From contig CABIVS010000008.1 of NCBI GenBank assembly GCA_902362375.1, forward strand, positions 142,696-206,695: a DNA stretch of 64,000 bases. The letters are read 5' to 3'. The translations under genes were made by a program, and so were the position numbers. Of this stretch, positions 46,756 to 54,194 are shown in pieces. How positions within the stretch are numbered: position 1 is the stretch's first letter; each line of letters opens with the position of its first letter. The DNA comes from Bacteroidaceae bacterium (GTDB lineage Bacteria > Bacteroidota > Bacteroidia > Bacteroidales > Bacteroidaceae). Below the pieces are notes generated by a model. That model did no database searches, was not told the origin of the DNA, and was given only the letters and a program-made list of their open reading frames with translations.

Positions 46756-46763
46756 CAAATATA
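46756..46763 (-). promoter_or_regulatory. -7 promoter box for the TPR regulator gene
   Basis: The minus strand reads TATATTTG, 39 bases before the chosen ATG. Confidence 0.6.
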
Positions 46764-46805
46764 AAAAATAATCGGTATTTATCCTTCCCTAAGTCATACA
46801 AAAAG

Positions 46806-46886
46806 TATAGTGACGCTATCCGCTCCTTATAGCTACGCTATCCGGGTGTGATAGTGACACTATTTGGCAAGGATAGCGTCACCATG
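46806..46886. repeat. Array B: four 15-bp palindromes at exact 22-bp spacing
   Basis: The units start at 46806, 46828, 46850 and 46872, all of the form (T/G)ATAG-NNNNN-C(T/C)AT. The first unit, TATAGTGACGCTATCC, is identical to the first unit of array A 35.7 kb away. The spacers are unrelated. The array lies between divergent promoters (46756-46763 and 46940-46947), as array A does. Confidence 0.8.
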
Positions 46887-46939
46887 TTTTTTTGACAAAT
46901 ATCAAGCCATTGTGCACTGCTAATTAAGAAGATAAGCCG

Positions 46940-46947
46940 TATCTTTG
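46940..46947 (+). promoter_or_regulatory. -7 promoter box for the HAD hydrolase gene
   Basis: The plus strand reads TATCTTTG, 24 bases before the ATG at 46972. Confidence 0.65.
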
Positions 46948-46971
46948 TAGCAAACAAAAAAATTATATATC

Positions 46972-47592
46972 ATGATTAAAAACATTGTATTTGATTTTGG
47001 AGGGGTGATTGTAGATATTGACCGCGACAAAGCTGTTCAGGCATTTATCAAACTGGGACTGGCAGATGCCGACACTCGTCTGGATAAATATCACCAGACC
47101 GGCATCTTTCAAGAACTGGAAGAAGGTAAGCTAAGTGCGGATGAGTTTCGGAAACAACTGGGGGATTTATGTGGTCGTCCATTGACGATGGAGGAAACCA
47201 AACAGGCATGGCTGGGCTTTTTCAATGAAGTGAATCTAAATAAACTCGATTATATATTGGAATTGAGAAAGTCATATCATGTGTATATTTTAAGTAATAC
47301 CAATCCTTTCGTTATGTCATGGGCATGCAGCCCTGATTTCTCGTCAAGGAAAAAGCCGTTGAATGATTACTGTGACAAACTATATCTGTCTTATCAGGTC
47401 GGTCATACAAAACCTGCACCGGAAATATTCGATTATATGGTGAACGATTGCAATATCATTCCTTCTGAAACTTTATTTGTGGATGACGGCGCCTCGAATA
47501 TCCAAATCGGCAAAGAACTGGGATTTGAAACTTTCCAGCCGAAGAATGGTGAAGATTGGCGGGAGAAAATGACTGCTATTTTAGAGAAATAA
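46972..47592 (+). CDS. HAD-superfamily hydrolase
   Basis: This 206-residue enzyme has the four HAD motifs: DFGGVIVDID (nucleophile Asp9 region), LSNTNPF (motif II), KPAPEIF (motif III Lys) and VDDGASN (motif IV). A helical cap follows motif I, as in the beta-phosphoglucomutase/YihX-like group of sugar-phosphate or nucleotide phosphatases. The exact substrate is unknown. It is a single gene, with a terminator after it, divergent from the TPR regulator. Confidence 0.92.
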   Translation: MIKNIVFDFGGVIVDIDRDKAVQAFIKLGLADADTRLDKYHQTGIFQELEEGKLSADEFRKQLGDLCGRPLTMEETKQAWLGFFNEVNLNKLDYILELRKSYHVYILSNTNPFVMSWACSPDFSSRKKPLNDYCDKLYLSYQVGHTKPAPEIFDYMVNDCNIIPSETLFVDDGASNIQIGKELGFETFQPKNGEDWREKMTAILEK

Positions 47593-47615
47593 CCTTATTG
47601 GTTACTAATTTTTAT

Positions 47616-47663
47616 AGTGTATATATGATAGTATCATAATGACATGCTACTATCATATATACT
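47616..47663. terminator. Bidirectional terminator after the HAD gene
   Basis: The arms AGTGTATATATGATAGTA and TACTATCATATATACT lie around a 14-base loop between converging genes. Confidence 0.75.
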
Positions 47664-47678
47664 GATTTTCTCTCTATT

Positions 47679-48590
47679 TTATTTCAGGTAGAGAATCTTT
47701 TCGCCAAAATCAAATATTACATTAAATTCTTCAAAAAACTTCAATCCTAAAACCCCCACTGTAGTAAACTTGGGAAGTTGTGGGGTTATTCCTATAGTTA
47801 CGTCATAAAAAGGCATATCAGCCATATAGCATTTTTTTGCTAGAAATGCCTTCACTGGCATCTTTCTTCCCTGATTATCGTTCCCTTGCCGAAGTTCTAT
47901 ATTAGAATTATCGATAAACTCTTTATAGGCAGGGTGTTGTTCCAAGAGAAATAGAAATGAAGCGTTTCCCAGGTCTAATAGAAAATCTCCCTCGAGAGAG
48001 TAATAATATTTAGAATTGGAAGCTACTTTTAATTCAGAATCGATTGCATACATATTTCCATATCCATCATTCCTCATTGGATATTTCTTATATTTACTTT
48101 TTTTTAGTTCTAATTCTTGTCGAGTTAGTGGCATCATGTATTTAGAAGAAATATTTAGTTCCATAATCTTACTATTAGCATCGTTTAGATCTCCAAACAG
48201 ATGAATGGGATACATAATATCTATCTTTTTAGAAGCCATATTAGCAATGACAGTTTTGCCTTTATAAAATAGACCATTTACAAAAATTGTATCATTGGTT
48301 ATATGTGTACATTTATACTTGTTTCCCGCTAAATTCAAAGTTGCTTTTGATTCAACCAATGAAATATTCAAGTCGTCTAAATGAGTAAACACAAAGGTGC
48401 TATCCAAAACCAAGACAGGGATGCCGGATTCTATCATTCCCCTCACCGGAAGTTTATTTTGCAAGATAAGATTAGCATACAAATGCCTACTCTTTCCCAT
48501 TTTAACGATGATTTTACGATCTACAGATTGCGCTGAAAGAAATCCAGAAACCATAATCAAACAGAGTGTAAAAATGCATTTCTTCATCAT
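47679..48590 (-). CDS. Secreted retropepsin-like protein with altered catalytic motifs
   Basis: This 303-residue protein has a signal peptide (CLIMVSGFLSAQ). Two segments match the positions of retropepsin active sites, but both are altered: ESGIPVLVLDS (residue about 54, in place of DTGAS) and LLDLGNASFLF (about 205, DLG in place of DTG). The ending VGVLGLKFFEEFNVIFDFGEKILYLK is the usual C-terminus of bacterial retropepsin-like proteins. It may be a pseudoprotease or a binding protein. It is a single gene converging on the HAD gene. Confidence 0.7.
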   Translation of the reverse strand: MMKKCIFTLCLIMVSGFLSAQSVDRKIIVKMGKSRHLYANLILQNKLPVRGMIESGIPVLVLDSTFVFTHLDDLNISLVESKATLNLAGNKYKCTHITNDTIFVNGLFYKGKTVIANMASKKIDIMYPIHLFGDLNDANSKIMELNISSKYMMPLTRQELELKKSKYKKYPMRNDGYGNMYAIDSELKVASNSKYYYSLEGDFLLDLGNASFLFLLEQHPAYKEFIDNSNIELRQGNDNQGRKMPVKAFLAKKCYMADMPFYDVTIGITPQLPKFTTVGVLGLKFFEEFNVIFDFGEKILYLK

Positions 48591-48779
48591 CTGAAATTTT
48601 AGTTTGTGTATTTATTAGATTTAAACATATACAAAAGAAGTAATAAAAAAGGGGATACTGTAGTCATATGCTCTTTATCTAAATTGTTTTTAACTACGTT
48701 TAACATCGTATGCCCCCACTTTTTATTGCTTCTAGACAGGAATTGCATGTTATGAAACTAAACATTCGGATATTCTCTT

Positions 48780-48787
48780 TATATTTG
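48780..48787 (+). promoter_or_regulatory. -7 promoter box for the SDR gene
   Basis: The plus strand reads TATATTTG, 17 bases before the ATG at 48805. Confidence 0.6.
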
Positions 48788-48804
48788 CTAGAAATACAAG
48801 ATAT

Positions 48805-49614
48805 ATGCAACCACAAGTCATACTTATCACCGGAGCATCTTCCGGATTTGGAAAGATTACCGCTCAAATGTTATCAGCACAAGGGCACATCGTTTATGGA
48901 ACAAGTCGGAAACTTTCCGAAGACATGAATGAGGTGAAAATGCTGGTTGTTGATGTTACCAATTCACTTTCTATCCGTCAAGCTGTTAATAGGATTCTAT
49001 CGGAACAGGGACGGATTGACGTACTGATTAATAATGCCGGGATGGGTATTGGCGGTGCATTGGAACTTGCTACGGAAAAGGAAGTAAACATACAGATGAA
49101 TACCAATTTCTTTGGTGTAGTGAATATGTGCCGGGAGGTATTGCCTGTCATGCGTAAAAACCGAAAAGGGAAGATCATCAATATCAGCTCTATTGGTGGT
49201 GTAATGGGCATCCCTTATCAGGGATTTTATTCTGCTTCCAAATTTGCGGTGGAAGGATATAGCGAAGCATTGGCTTTAGAGGTTCATCCGTTCAATATAA
49301 AGGTTTGCGTGGTAGAACCGGGAGACTTCAACACCGGATTTACTGATAACCGGAATATTTCCGAACAGACAAGACTGGATGCCGATTATGGAGAAAGCTT
49401 CCGGAAATCATTGGAGATCATAGAAAAAGAGGAACGTAATGGATGCCATCCACGGAAGTTGGCTGCTGCAATCTGTAAAATAGTGGAGCGTACAAATCCT
49501 CCTTTCCGAACGAAAGTAGGTCTCTGGATACAGGTGTTGTTTGCAAAGAGTAAAAAGTGGTTGCCTGATGCGGTGATGCAGTATGCTCTGCGGATATTCT
49601 ACGCAATTAAGTAA
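48805..49614 (+). CDS. Short-chain dehydrogenase/reductase
   Basis: This 269-residue Rossmann-fold oxidoreductase has the cofactor motif TGASSGFG, the NNAG motif, a catalytic Ser (ISSIGG) and YSASK (Tyr about 154, Lys about 158). Basic residues after beta-2 (GTSRKLSED) favour NADP(H). It resembles classical SDRs of unknown substrate. It is monocistronic: a promoter box at 48780-48787 precedes it and a terminator follows. Confidence 0.93.
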   Translation: MQPQVILITGASSGFGKITAQMLSAQGHIVYGTSRKLSEDMNEVKMLVVDVTNSLSIRQAVNRILSEQGRIDVLINNAGMGIGGALELATEKEVNIQMNTNFFGVVNMCREVLPVMRKNRKGKIINISSIGGVMGIPYQGFYSASKFAVEGYSEALALEVHPFNIKVCVVEPGDFNTGFTDNRNISEQTRLDADYGESFRKSLEIIEKEERNGCHPRKLAAAICKIVERTNPPFRTKVGLWIQVLFAKSKKWLPDAVMQYALRIFYAIK

Positions 49615-49628
49615 ATGTGATATAATGC

Positions 49629-49669
49629 AAAAAGTCTTTCATAGCCATTAAAGCTAGAAAGACTTTTTT
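49629..49669. terminator. Terminator after the SDR gene
   Basis: The arms AAAAAGTCTTTC and GAAAGACTTTTTT, with a further TAGC/GCTA pairing inside, lie 15 bases after the SDR stop and also face the end of the converging membrane-protein gene. Confidence 0.85.
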
Positions 49670-49697
49670 GATTTGAATATCTTCTATGTGTTCCGGA

Positions 49698-50426
49698 TCA
49701 ATTCTTCGGAACTAATTCTAAAAACATGGTAGTAGTCAGCAGCACAGCCAGTCCGACGCAAACGCTTATCAATAGCCAATTGATATATTTGGCTTTCGGC
49801 TTGGTGTCGGCATGCAGATTGTTCAGGAAATATTCTCTGAAGAAAAGATACAATCCGGGGATTGTGGCACTTGCCAACAGGAAATCTTCCGGAATCTGGA
49901 AGAAATAAGTTTTGGATAATCCGATCAATGACCAGTGGCAAAGGAACAATACCAGAAACATATTGACTTTTTGCGCAAACAGCAGTAATAATCCGATGGT
50001 AAACACAACTACCGAACAAGGCATTACCGGAGAAGTCATTTCCGGGAACGAGAGTCCGCGTGCCAGTGAAACCAGAGGATATATAAAAGGCATTGCCAAC
50101 AGGACGTAAGACAATAGATCATATTTGTGGGTACGCTCGAAGGTCGTATATCCCGTGATTGCATCCCATACCCAAATGACAGCCATAACGCCCCAGAACA
50201 TTGCCATCACCCCATTATAACTGCGCTCTTCACAATAGATATAATAGTAGACCACAGAAATCCATGTATAAAGACCTATCATATAGAACTTCATCGCCAT
50301 TTTCACCCACGGGCGTGGTTTACCGATAAGCAATCCGGTCAATGCAATACCAATCAGGATAATAACTATCTGTAAAAGCCAGGTAGCTGAATTATAATAT
50401 GCAATTGTTCTCCAAAAAATCTCCAT
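49698..50426 (-). CDS. Multi-pass membrane protein (DUF6064-like)
   Basis: This 242-residue integral membrane protein has about seven helices, starting MEIFWRTIAYYNSATWLLQI, with KMAMKFYMIGLYTWISVVYYYIYCEERSYNGVMAMFWGVMAVIWVWDA as the most distinctive stretch. It resembles DUF6064 proteins; its role is not known. It follows the ThrE C-terminal half by 11 bases on the same strand, so it is probably the third gene of that operon. Confidence 0.7.
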   Translation of the reverse strand: MEIFWRTIAYYNSATWLLQIVIILIGIALTGLLIGKPRPWVKMAMKFYMIGLYTWISVVYYYIYCEERSYNGVMAMFWGVMAVIWVWDAITGYTTFERTHKYDLLSYVLLAMPFIYPLVSLARGLSFPEMTSPVMPCSVVVFTIGLLLLFAQKVNMFLVLFLCHWSLIGLSKTYFFQIPEDFLLASATIPGLYLFFREYFLNNLHADTKPKAKYINWLLISVCVGLAVLLTTTMFLELVPKN

Positions 50427-50437
50427 AAAAGTAGTTT

Positions 50438-50923
50438 TTAATGTCTTGTTAATGAAAAGGCCCTATGTGGGAACAGGAACATCGGGAAAGTAGCTCCTAC
50501 TGCCAACATGAAAATCACTGTACTTGCTATCAGAGTGTTAGAGAAGAACATTGACATGAACTTGTCCAGCTTATCCGGATCATTCACATTCTGCAGGCAC
50601 ATGATGAGTGAAAATACCATGTTGTAGGCAAACTTACCCGGAATCATGGGAAGCAATGCCGGAATGTAAAGTACTGTCATCGGGCAATATACTTTTTTCC
50701 CCAGCCACAAACTGCCGAAGCCGATCACTAATCCGGCAAACAAAGAACCTGTGGCAATATCCACACCTAAATAAGTCATTAAGCAAAAACGACAAGCGTG
50801 CCCCAATGCTGCCAGTATAGCAATCATCTTGAATGCACGCAAAGGAGGATCGGAAATCGCTCCAAATCCTATACCTGCTACTGCTGCAAAAAATCCATCA
50901 GTAAGAATGTCAAGTGCTATCAT
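50438..50923 (-). CDS. Threonine/serine exporter, C-terminal half (ThrE_2 / DUF3815 type)
   Basis: The 161-residue protein has five membrane helices, with DGFFAAVAGIGFGAISDPPLRAF and YCPMTVLYIPALLPMIPGKFAYN matching the C-terminal domain of the ThrE family. In corynebacteria the two ThrE domains are fused; here they are two genes separated by one base. The partner lies just upstream. Together they should form an exporter of small organic or amino acids. Confidence 0.88.
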   Translation of the reverse strand: MIALDILTDGFFAAVAGIGFGAISDPPLRAFKMIAILAALGHACRFCLMTYLGVDIATGSLFAGLVIGFGSLWLGKKVYCPMTVLYIPALLPMIPGKFAYNMVFSLIMCLQNVNDPDKLDKFMSMFFSNTLIASTVIFMLAVGATFPMFLFPHRAFSLTRH

Positions 50924-50924
50924 A

Positions 50925-51692
50925 TCAAATTAAACTGTTTTTTACCATTAATAATGTGAAGGAAAGTCCGATAGCGATGCTGACAATTAACAAAGAAGCT
51001 TCTGTCAGACGGGCAAATCCTGTTAACACGTATCCTTCTACTACATCAATCACGCCATTAATCAAAGGAACACCGGGCACAAGATAAAGTACGCTGGTTG
51101 CCATTGCGATCTCCGAGGTTGTATCGAAAATCAGCGCGGTGGAAGCACACAGGGAAGCAACAAAAGCCGAGACAATAAATACGACGTAATGGTTGATCTT
51201 CTTCATCTGCATTTGTTGTTTCAGGTAGAATCCTGTAATAGTAGCAGAAAATACAATTCCCATGGAAATTAAATCACCACCGAACAATTTACAGAAAGAC
51301 GCATTGGCAAATCCTACTAATAATAAAACGAAAAGAGGGTGTATCCGCGGAGCAGAAATAATCTTTTTATATCTATCTTTCAATTCCTCCAATGACAAAT
51401 GATGGTCTACTGCTTCCCAGCTCAAGGCACTTAACTCTGAATTATGCTCAAAACTGATCGGGTGTGCAGGAATGTCTATAACCTCATTACAAGCCTCGTT
51501 TGTGTCTTTGTCTATAATAGTCAGAATGATATTTCTATGAAATACGCTTAATTTTACATCTAACCCGAAAGCCTCTCCGATACGCTTTGTATTGCGTACT
51601 ACTCGCGAGGTGTGTACTCCGGTTCCCATTAAATGGGCTGAATATTCTGCAATAAATTTACCTATGGATAATAAAGATTCGCCTGTCTTCAT
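50925..51692 (-). CDS. Threonine/serine exporter, N-terminal half (ThrE / DUF1212)
   Basis: The 255-residue protein has a cytoplasmic N-terminal domain (YSAHLMGTGVHTSRVVRNTKRIGEAFGL, conserved in DUF1212) and five membrane helices, including VLYLVPGVPLINGVIDVVEG, the hallmark of this domain. The ATG at 51692 (MKTGESLLSIGKF) is chosen; the frame extends further upstream into the promoter region. The stop is one base from the start of the C-terminal half. Confidence 0.9.
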   Translation of the reverse strand: MKTGESLLSIGKFIAEYSAHLMGTGVHTSRVVRNTKRIGEAFGLDVKLSVFHRNIILTIIDKDTNEACNEVIDIPAHPISFEHNSELSALSWEAVDHHLSLEELKDRYKKIISAPRIHPLFVLLLVGFANASFCKLFGGDLISMGIVFSATITGFYLKQQMQMKKINHYVVFIVSAFVASLCASTALIFDTTSEIAMATSVLYLVPGVPLINGVIDVVEGYVLTGFARLTEASLLIVSIAIGLSFTLLMVKNSLI

Positions 51693-51717
51693 GAATATGA
51701 TATTTTTTAATCGGGCG

Positions 51718-51725
51718 CAAAAGTA
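51718..51725 (-). promoter_or_regulatory. -7 promoter box for the ThrE operon
   Basis: The minus strand reads TACTTTTG, 26 bases before the ATG at 51692. It lies 13 bases from the diverging box at 51739-51746, so the two promoters overlap back to back. Confidence 0.65.
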
Positions 51726-51738
51726 CAAAAAAAATAGA

Positions 51739-51746
51739 TACCTTTG
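51739..51746 (+). promoter_or_regulatory. -7 promoter box for the MFS transporter gene
   Basis: The plus strand reads TACCTTTG, 24 bases before the ATG at 51770. It rules out the GTG at 51749 as a start codon. Confidence 0.65.
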
Positions 51747-51769
51747 CCGTGATTAAAAATAAAAAATGC

Positions 51770-53026
51770 ATGAATAACCAATTTACGCATCCCAAAGAGA
51801 GAATACGTTTTGCCATATTGACTTTTTTCTTTGCTCAAGGACTTTGTATGGCAAGTTGGGCTAGCCGGATTCCTGATTTCAAAGATGTTTTTGCTGCAAA
51901 TTATGCCTTTTATTGGGGATTGATCTTGTTTATGATTCCTGTAGGAAAATTTGTGGCGATACCTTTGGCGGGCTATCTTGTTTCGAAGTTGGGAAGCCGG
52001 AGTATGGTACAGGTCAGTATTCTGGGATATGCTTCTTCCTTGCTTTGCATCGGACTGGCTCATGAAGTCTATCTGCTGGGCTTTTTACTATTTTGTTTCG
52101 GTGTGTTTTGGAATTTGTGCGATATATCATTCAATACACAAGGGATTGAAGTGGAACGCCTGTATGGTAAAACCATTATGGCAACTTTTCATGGAGGATG
52201 GAGCTTAGGAGCATGTGCCGGGGCACTTATCGGTTTTGTGATGATTCTGGCAGGAGTCTCCCCTATCTGGCACTATACACTTATATTCATTGTCATCTTT
52301 ATAATAGTGCTTTCCGGACGAAACTATTTGCAGGAGAGCGCACCGCAGCAAGTGGAGGTTTTTGAAACGAAGGAAAGAAGTATGGTCAAAGCCCCCAATG
52401 GCTTCCGGTTATTGTTTCAAAAACCGGAAATGTTGCTTTTGCAGCTAGGACTTGTCGGGCTGTTTGCACTGATTGTAGAAAGTGCGATGTTCGATTGGAG
52501 TGCCGTTTATTTCGAATCAGTAGTTCACGTACCTAAATCGTTGCAGATCGGTTTTCTTGTGTTCATGATTATGATGGCAACAGGGCGTTTTTTGACTAAC
52601 TACGCTTATCAGCTTTGGGGAAAGAAGAAAGTCTTGCAACTGGCGGGTAGCTTTATTTGTATCGGCTTTTTTATCTCTGCCTTGTTAGGAGGTGTTTTTG
52701 AATCTATGGCTATGAAAGTTATCATCAATTCATTGGGTTTTATGCTGGTCGGTTTGGGAATATCTTGCATTGTACCTACTTTGTATAGCTTCGTAGGAGC
52801 CAAATCGAAAACACCGGTCAGCATTGCACTTACCATTCTGTCAAGTATCAGTTTTATAGGTTCGCTGATTGCTCCTCTTCTTATCGGTGCCATTTCACAA
52901 GCATTCGATATTCGTATTGCTTATATGATTATTGGCATATTGGGTGGATGCATTGTATTAATTGTCAGCTTCAGCAGCGCTTTCGATATTCAGGAATCCA
53001 CAGGAAAGCCTGAACAGGATAAATAA
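51770..53026 (+). CDS. MFS transporter (YbjJ-like)
   Basis: This 418-residue permease has 12 predicted helices in two halves. The start FAILTFFFAQGLCMASWASRIPDFK and the loop LAGYLVSKLGSRSMVQ are close to the YbjJ/FucP-like branch of the major facilitator superfamily. The central loop (about 195-225) is charged. The substrate is not known. The gene is monocistronic, diverges from the ThrE operon with overlapping promoters, and is followed by a terminator. Confidence 0.9.
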   Translation: MNNQFTHPKERIRFAILTFFFAQGLCMASWASRIPDFKDVFAANYAFYWGLILFMIPVGKFVAIPLAGYLVSKLGSRSMVQVSILGYASSLLCIGLAHEVYLLGFLLFCFGVFWNLCDISFNTQGIEVERLYGKTIMATFHGGWSLGACAGALIGFVMILAGVSPIWHYTLIFIVIFIIVLSGRNYLQESAPQQVEVFETKERSMVKAPNGFRLLFQKPEMLLLQLGLVGLFALIVESAMFDWSAVYFESVVHVPKSLQIGFLVFMIMMATGRFLTNYAYQLWGKKKVLQLAGSFICIGFFISALLGGVFESMAMKVIINSLGFMLVGLGISCIVPTLYSFVGAKSKTPVSIALTILSSISFIGSLIAPLLIGAISQAFDIRIAYMIIGILGGCIVLIVSFSSAFDIQESTGKPEQDK

Positions 53027-53032
53027 AAAACA

Positions 53033-53076
53033 CAGTCTTTCACAGTGTTTAAAATTAAACTTCCTGTGAAAGACTG
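53033..53076. terminator. Terminator after the MFS gene
   Basis: The arms CAGTCTTTCACAG (53033-53045) and CTGTGAAAGACTG (53064-53076) pair perfectly, a few bases after the MFS stop codon. Confidence 0.8.
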
Positions 53077-53132
53077 CGTCAATCTTTTAATGCCTTAACT
53101 AACCTAACACTTTATCTAACTATCTAACCTAT

Positions 53133-53384
53133 CTACAAAATACCCGAAAAATCTTTTATACTACTAATAATCCTATCTTTTAATTCGTTATTTTCAACTA
53201 TTGAGAAGTCGCAGACTACATTTGCCGGAGCCAATAACACGGCTTTAGCTTCTTCTGCATCTGCCATCTCTTCCGGGTGCTCTCTGAAATAAGTTTCCCA
53301 TTGGGAAGCTGATTGTGGAGTTACACCCAGCACATAGTTGATAAAATCATCATCCGTCAAAAAATCTTTTACCTTTGAGCACAT
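53133..53384 (-). CDS. Small putative anti-sigma protein (FecR N-terminal-like, no membrane helix)
   Basis: This 83-residue protein, MCSKVKDFLTDDDFINYVLG and onward, has the helical pattern of the cytoplasmic N-terminus of FecR-type anti-sigma factors (QWETYFREHPEEMADAEEAKAVLL). It lacks the membrane helix and periplasmic domains. It follows an ECF sigma gene by 82 bases on the same strand. A role as a soluble or minimal anti-sigma factor is inferred from this position and pattern; no such function has been shown. Confidence 0.6.
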   Translation of the reverse strand: MCSKVKDFLTDDDFINYVLGVTPQSASQWETYFREHPEEMADAEEAKAVLLAPANVVCDFSIVENNELKDRIISSIKDFSGIL

Positions 53385-53466
53385 ATCGCATCCTTTTTAA
53401 GCGTTTACATAAATAGGACGACGTTATCCTGTATATGTACTCAACCAGTTTATCTTTTTACTAAAA

Positions 53467-54018
53467 TTAACTTGCCAGAGTACGCAACTTTGTCAGTCCG
53501 CGATGCATCAAGTTGCGTACAGACTGATAATTCATATTCATAATCTCACAAATATCCTCGTATTTCTTTTCTTCTATATAATATAAGGTAAGCGCTTCAC
53601 GCTGGCGGGGAGATAATTGATCCAGCAGACGTCTAACCAATGAAAATTCATTCTTGCGCTGTTCTTCTTCCATATAATCATCTTCTACATCTGTAGGAGT
53701 AGCCACGCTAACTTCCTCTACTGCCGTATCAGACATATACATACGTTTGCGAAGTTCATCACAAAGTTTATTCTTTAATGAGATGAATAAGTATGATCTC
53801 AAATTATCAATGGTGCCTAATTCATCTTTCTTTGTATAGAGTTTCACGAAAATGTCATGAATACAATCTTTCAGCAACTCTTTATCAGTGGTCAACTTCA
53901 ATCCGTAATTAAAAAGGACATTGATGTGCAAATTATACAGCTGTGAAAAAGCTGCCATGTTTCCCGCTTGAAAAGAAGCGAGTAAAGTTTCGGTTGAATG
54001 ATTAGTCTGTTCCATCAT
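53467..54018 (-). CDS. ECF sigma-70 family sigma factor
   Basis: This 183-residue protein has region 2 (FSQLYNLHINVLFNYGLKLT and DCIHDIFVKLYTKKDEL) and region 4 (LSPRQREALTLYYIEEKKYEDICEIMNMNYQSVRNLMHRGLTKL). The ATG at 54018 (or the adjacent 54015) is used because a -7 box at 54046-54053 lies over the upstream TTG. No STN receptor or full FecR gene is adjacent, unlike the other sigma locus; the downstream gene is a small FecR-like protein. Confidence 0.93.
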   Translation of the reverse strand: MMEQTNHSTETLLASFQAGNMAAFSQLYNLHINVLFNYGLKLTTDKELLKDCIHDIFVKLYTKKDELGTIDNLRSYLFISLKNKLCDELRKRMYMSDTAVEEVSVATPTDVEDDYMEEEQRKNEFSLVRRLLDQLSPRQREALTLYYIEEKKYEDICEIMNMNYQSVRNLMHRGLTKLRTLAS

Positions 54019-54045
54019 AGCATTAATTCGATTGATTTGATGTTG

Positions 54046-54053
54046 CAAAACTA
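54046..54053 (-). promoter_or_regulatory. -7 promoter box for the sigma factor gene
   Basis: The minus strand reads TAGTTTTG, 27 bases before the chosen ATG. Confidence 0.55.
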
Positions 54054-54156
54054 AGCAGTATCGACCGCAACCTTAGGTAAAATCTGGTTTGTGGATTGAA
54101 AAAACAAGTATCATGTTTTATAACACTCTTTTACTAGAATTTACCTATAAAAACCA

Positions 54157-54189
54157 AAAATCCCGCTGAAGACTCTTCAACGGGATTTT
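54157..54189 (-). terminator. Terminator after the DUF6298-type gene
   Basis: A hairpin AAAATCCCG-CTGAAG / CTTCA-ACGGGATTTT with a three-base loop lies directly after the stop codon at 54195-54197. Confidence 0.8.
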
Positions 54190-54194
54190 CTGTT

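Noticed and set aside
54019..54048. Upstream TTG start for the ECF sigma factor
   Set aside because: The codon lies inside the -7 box at 54046-54053.
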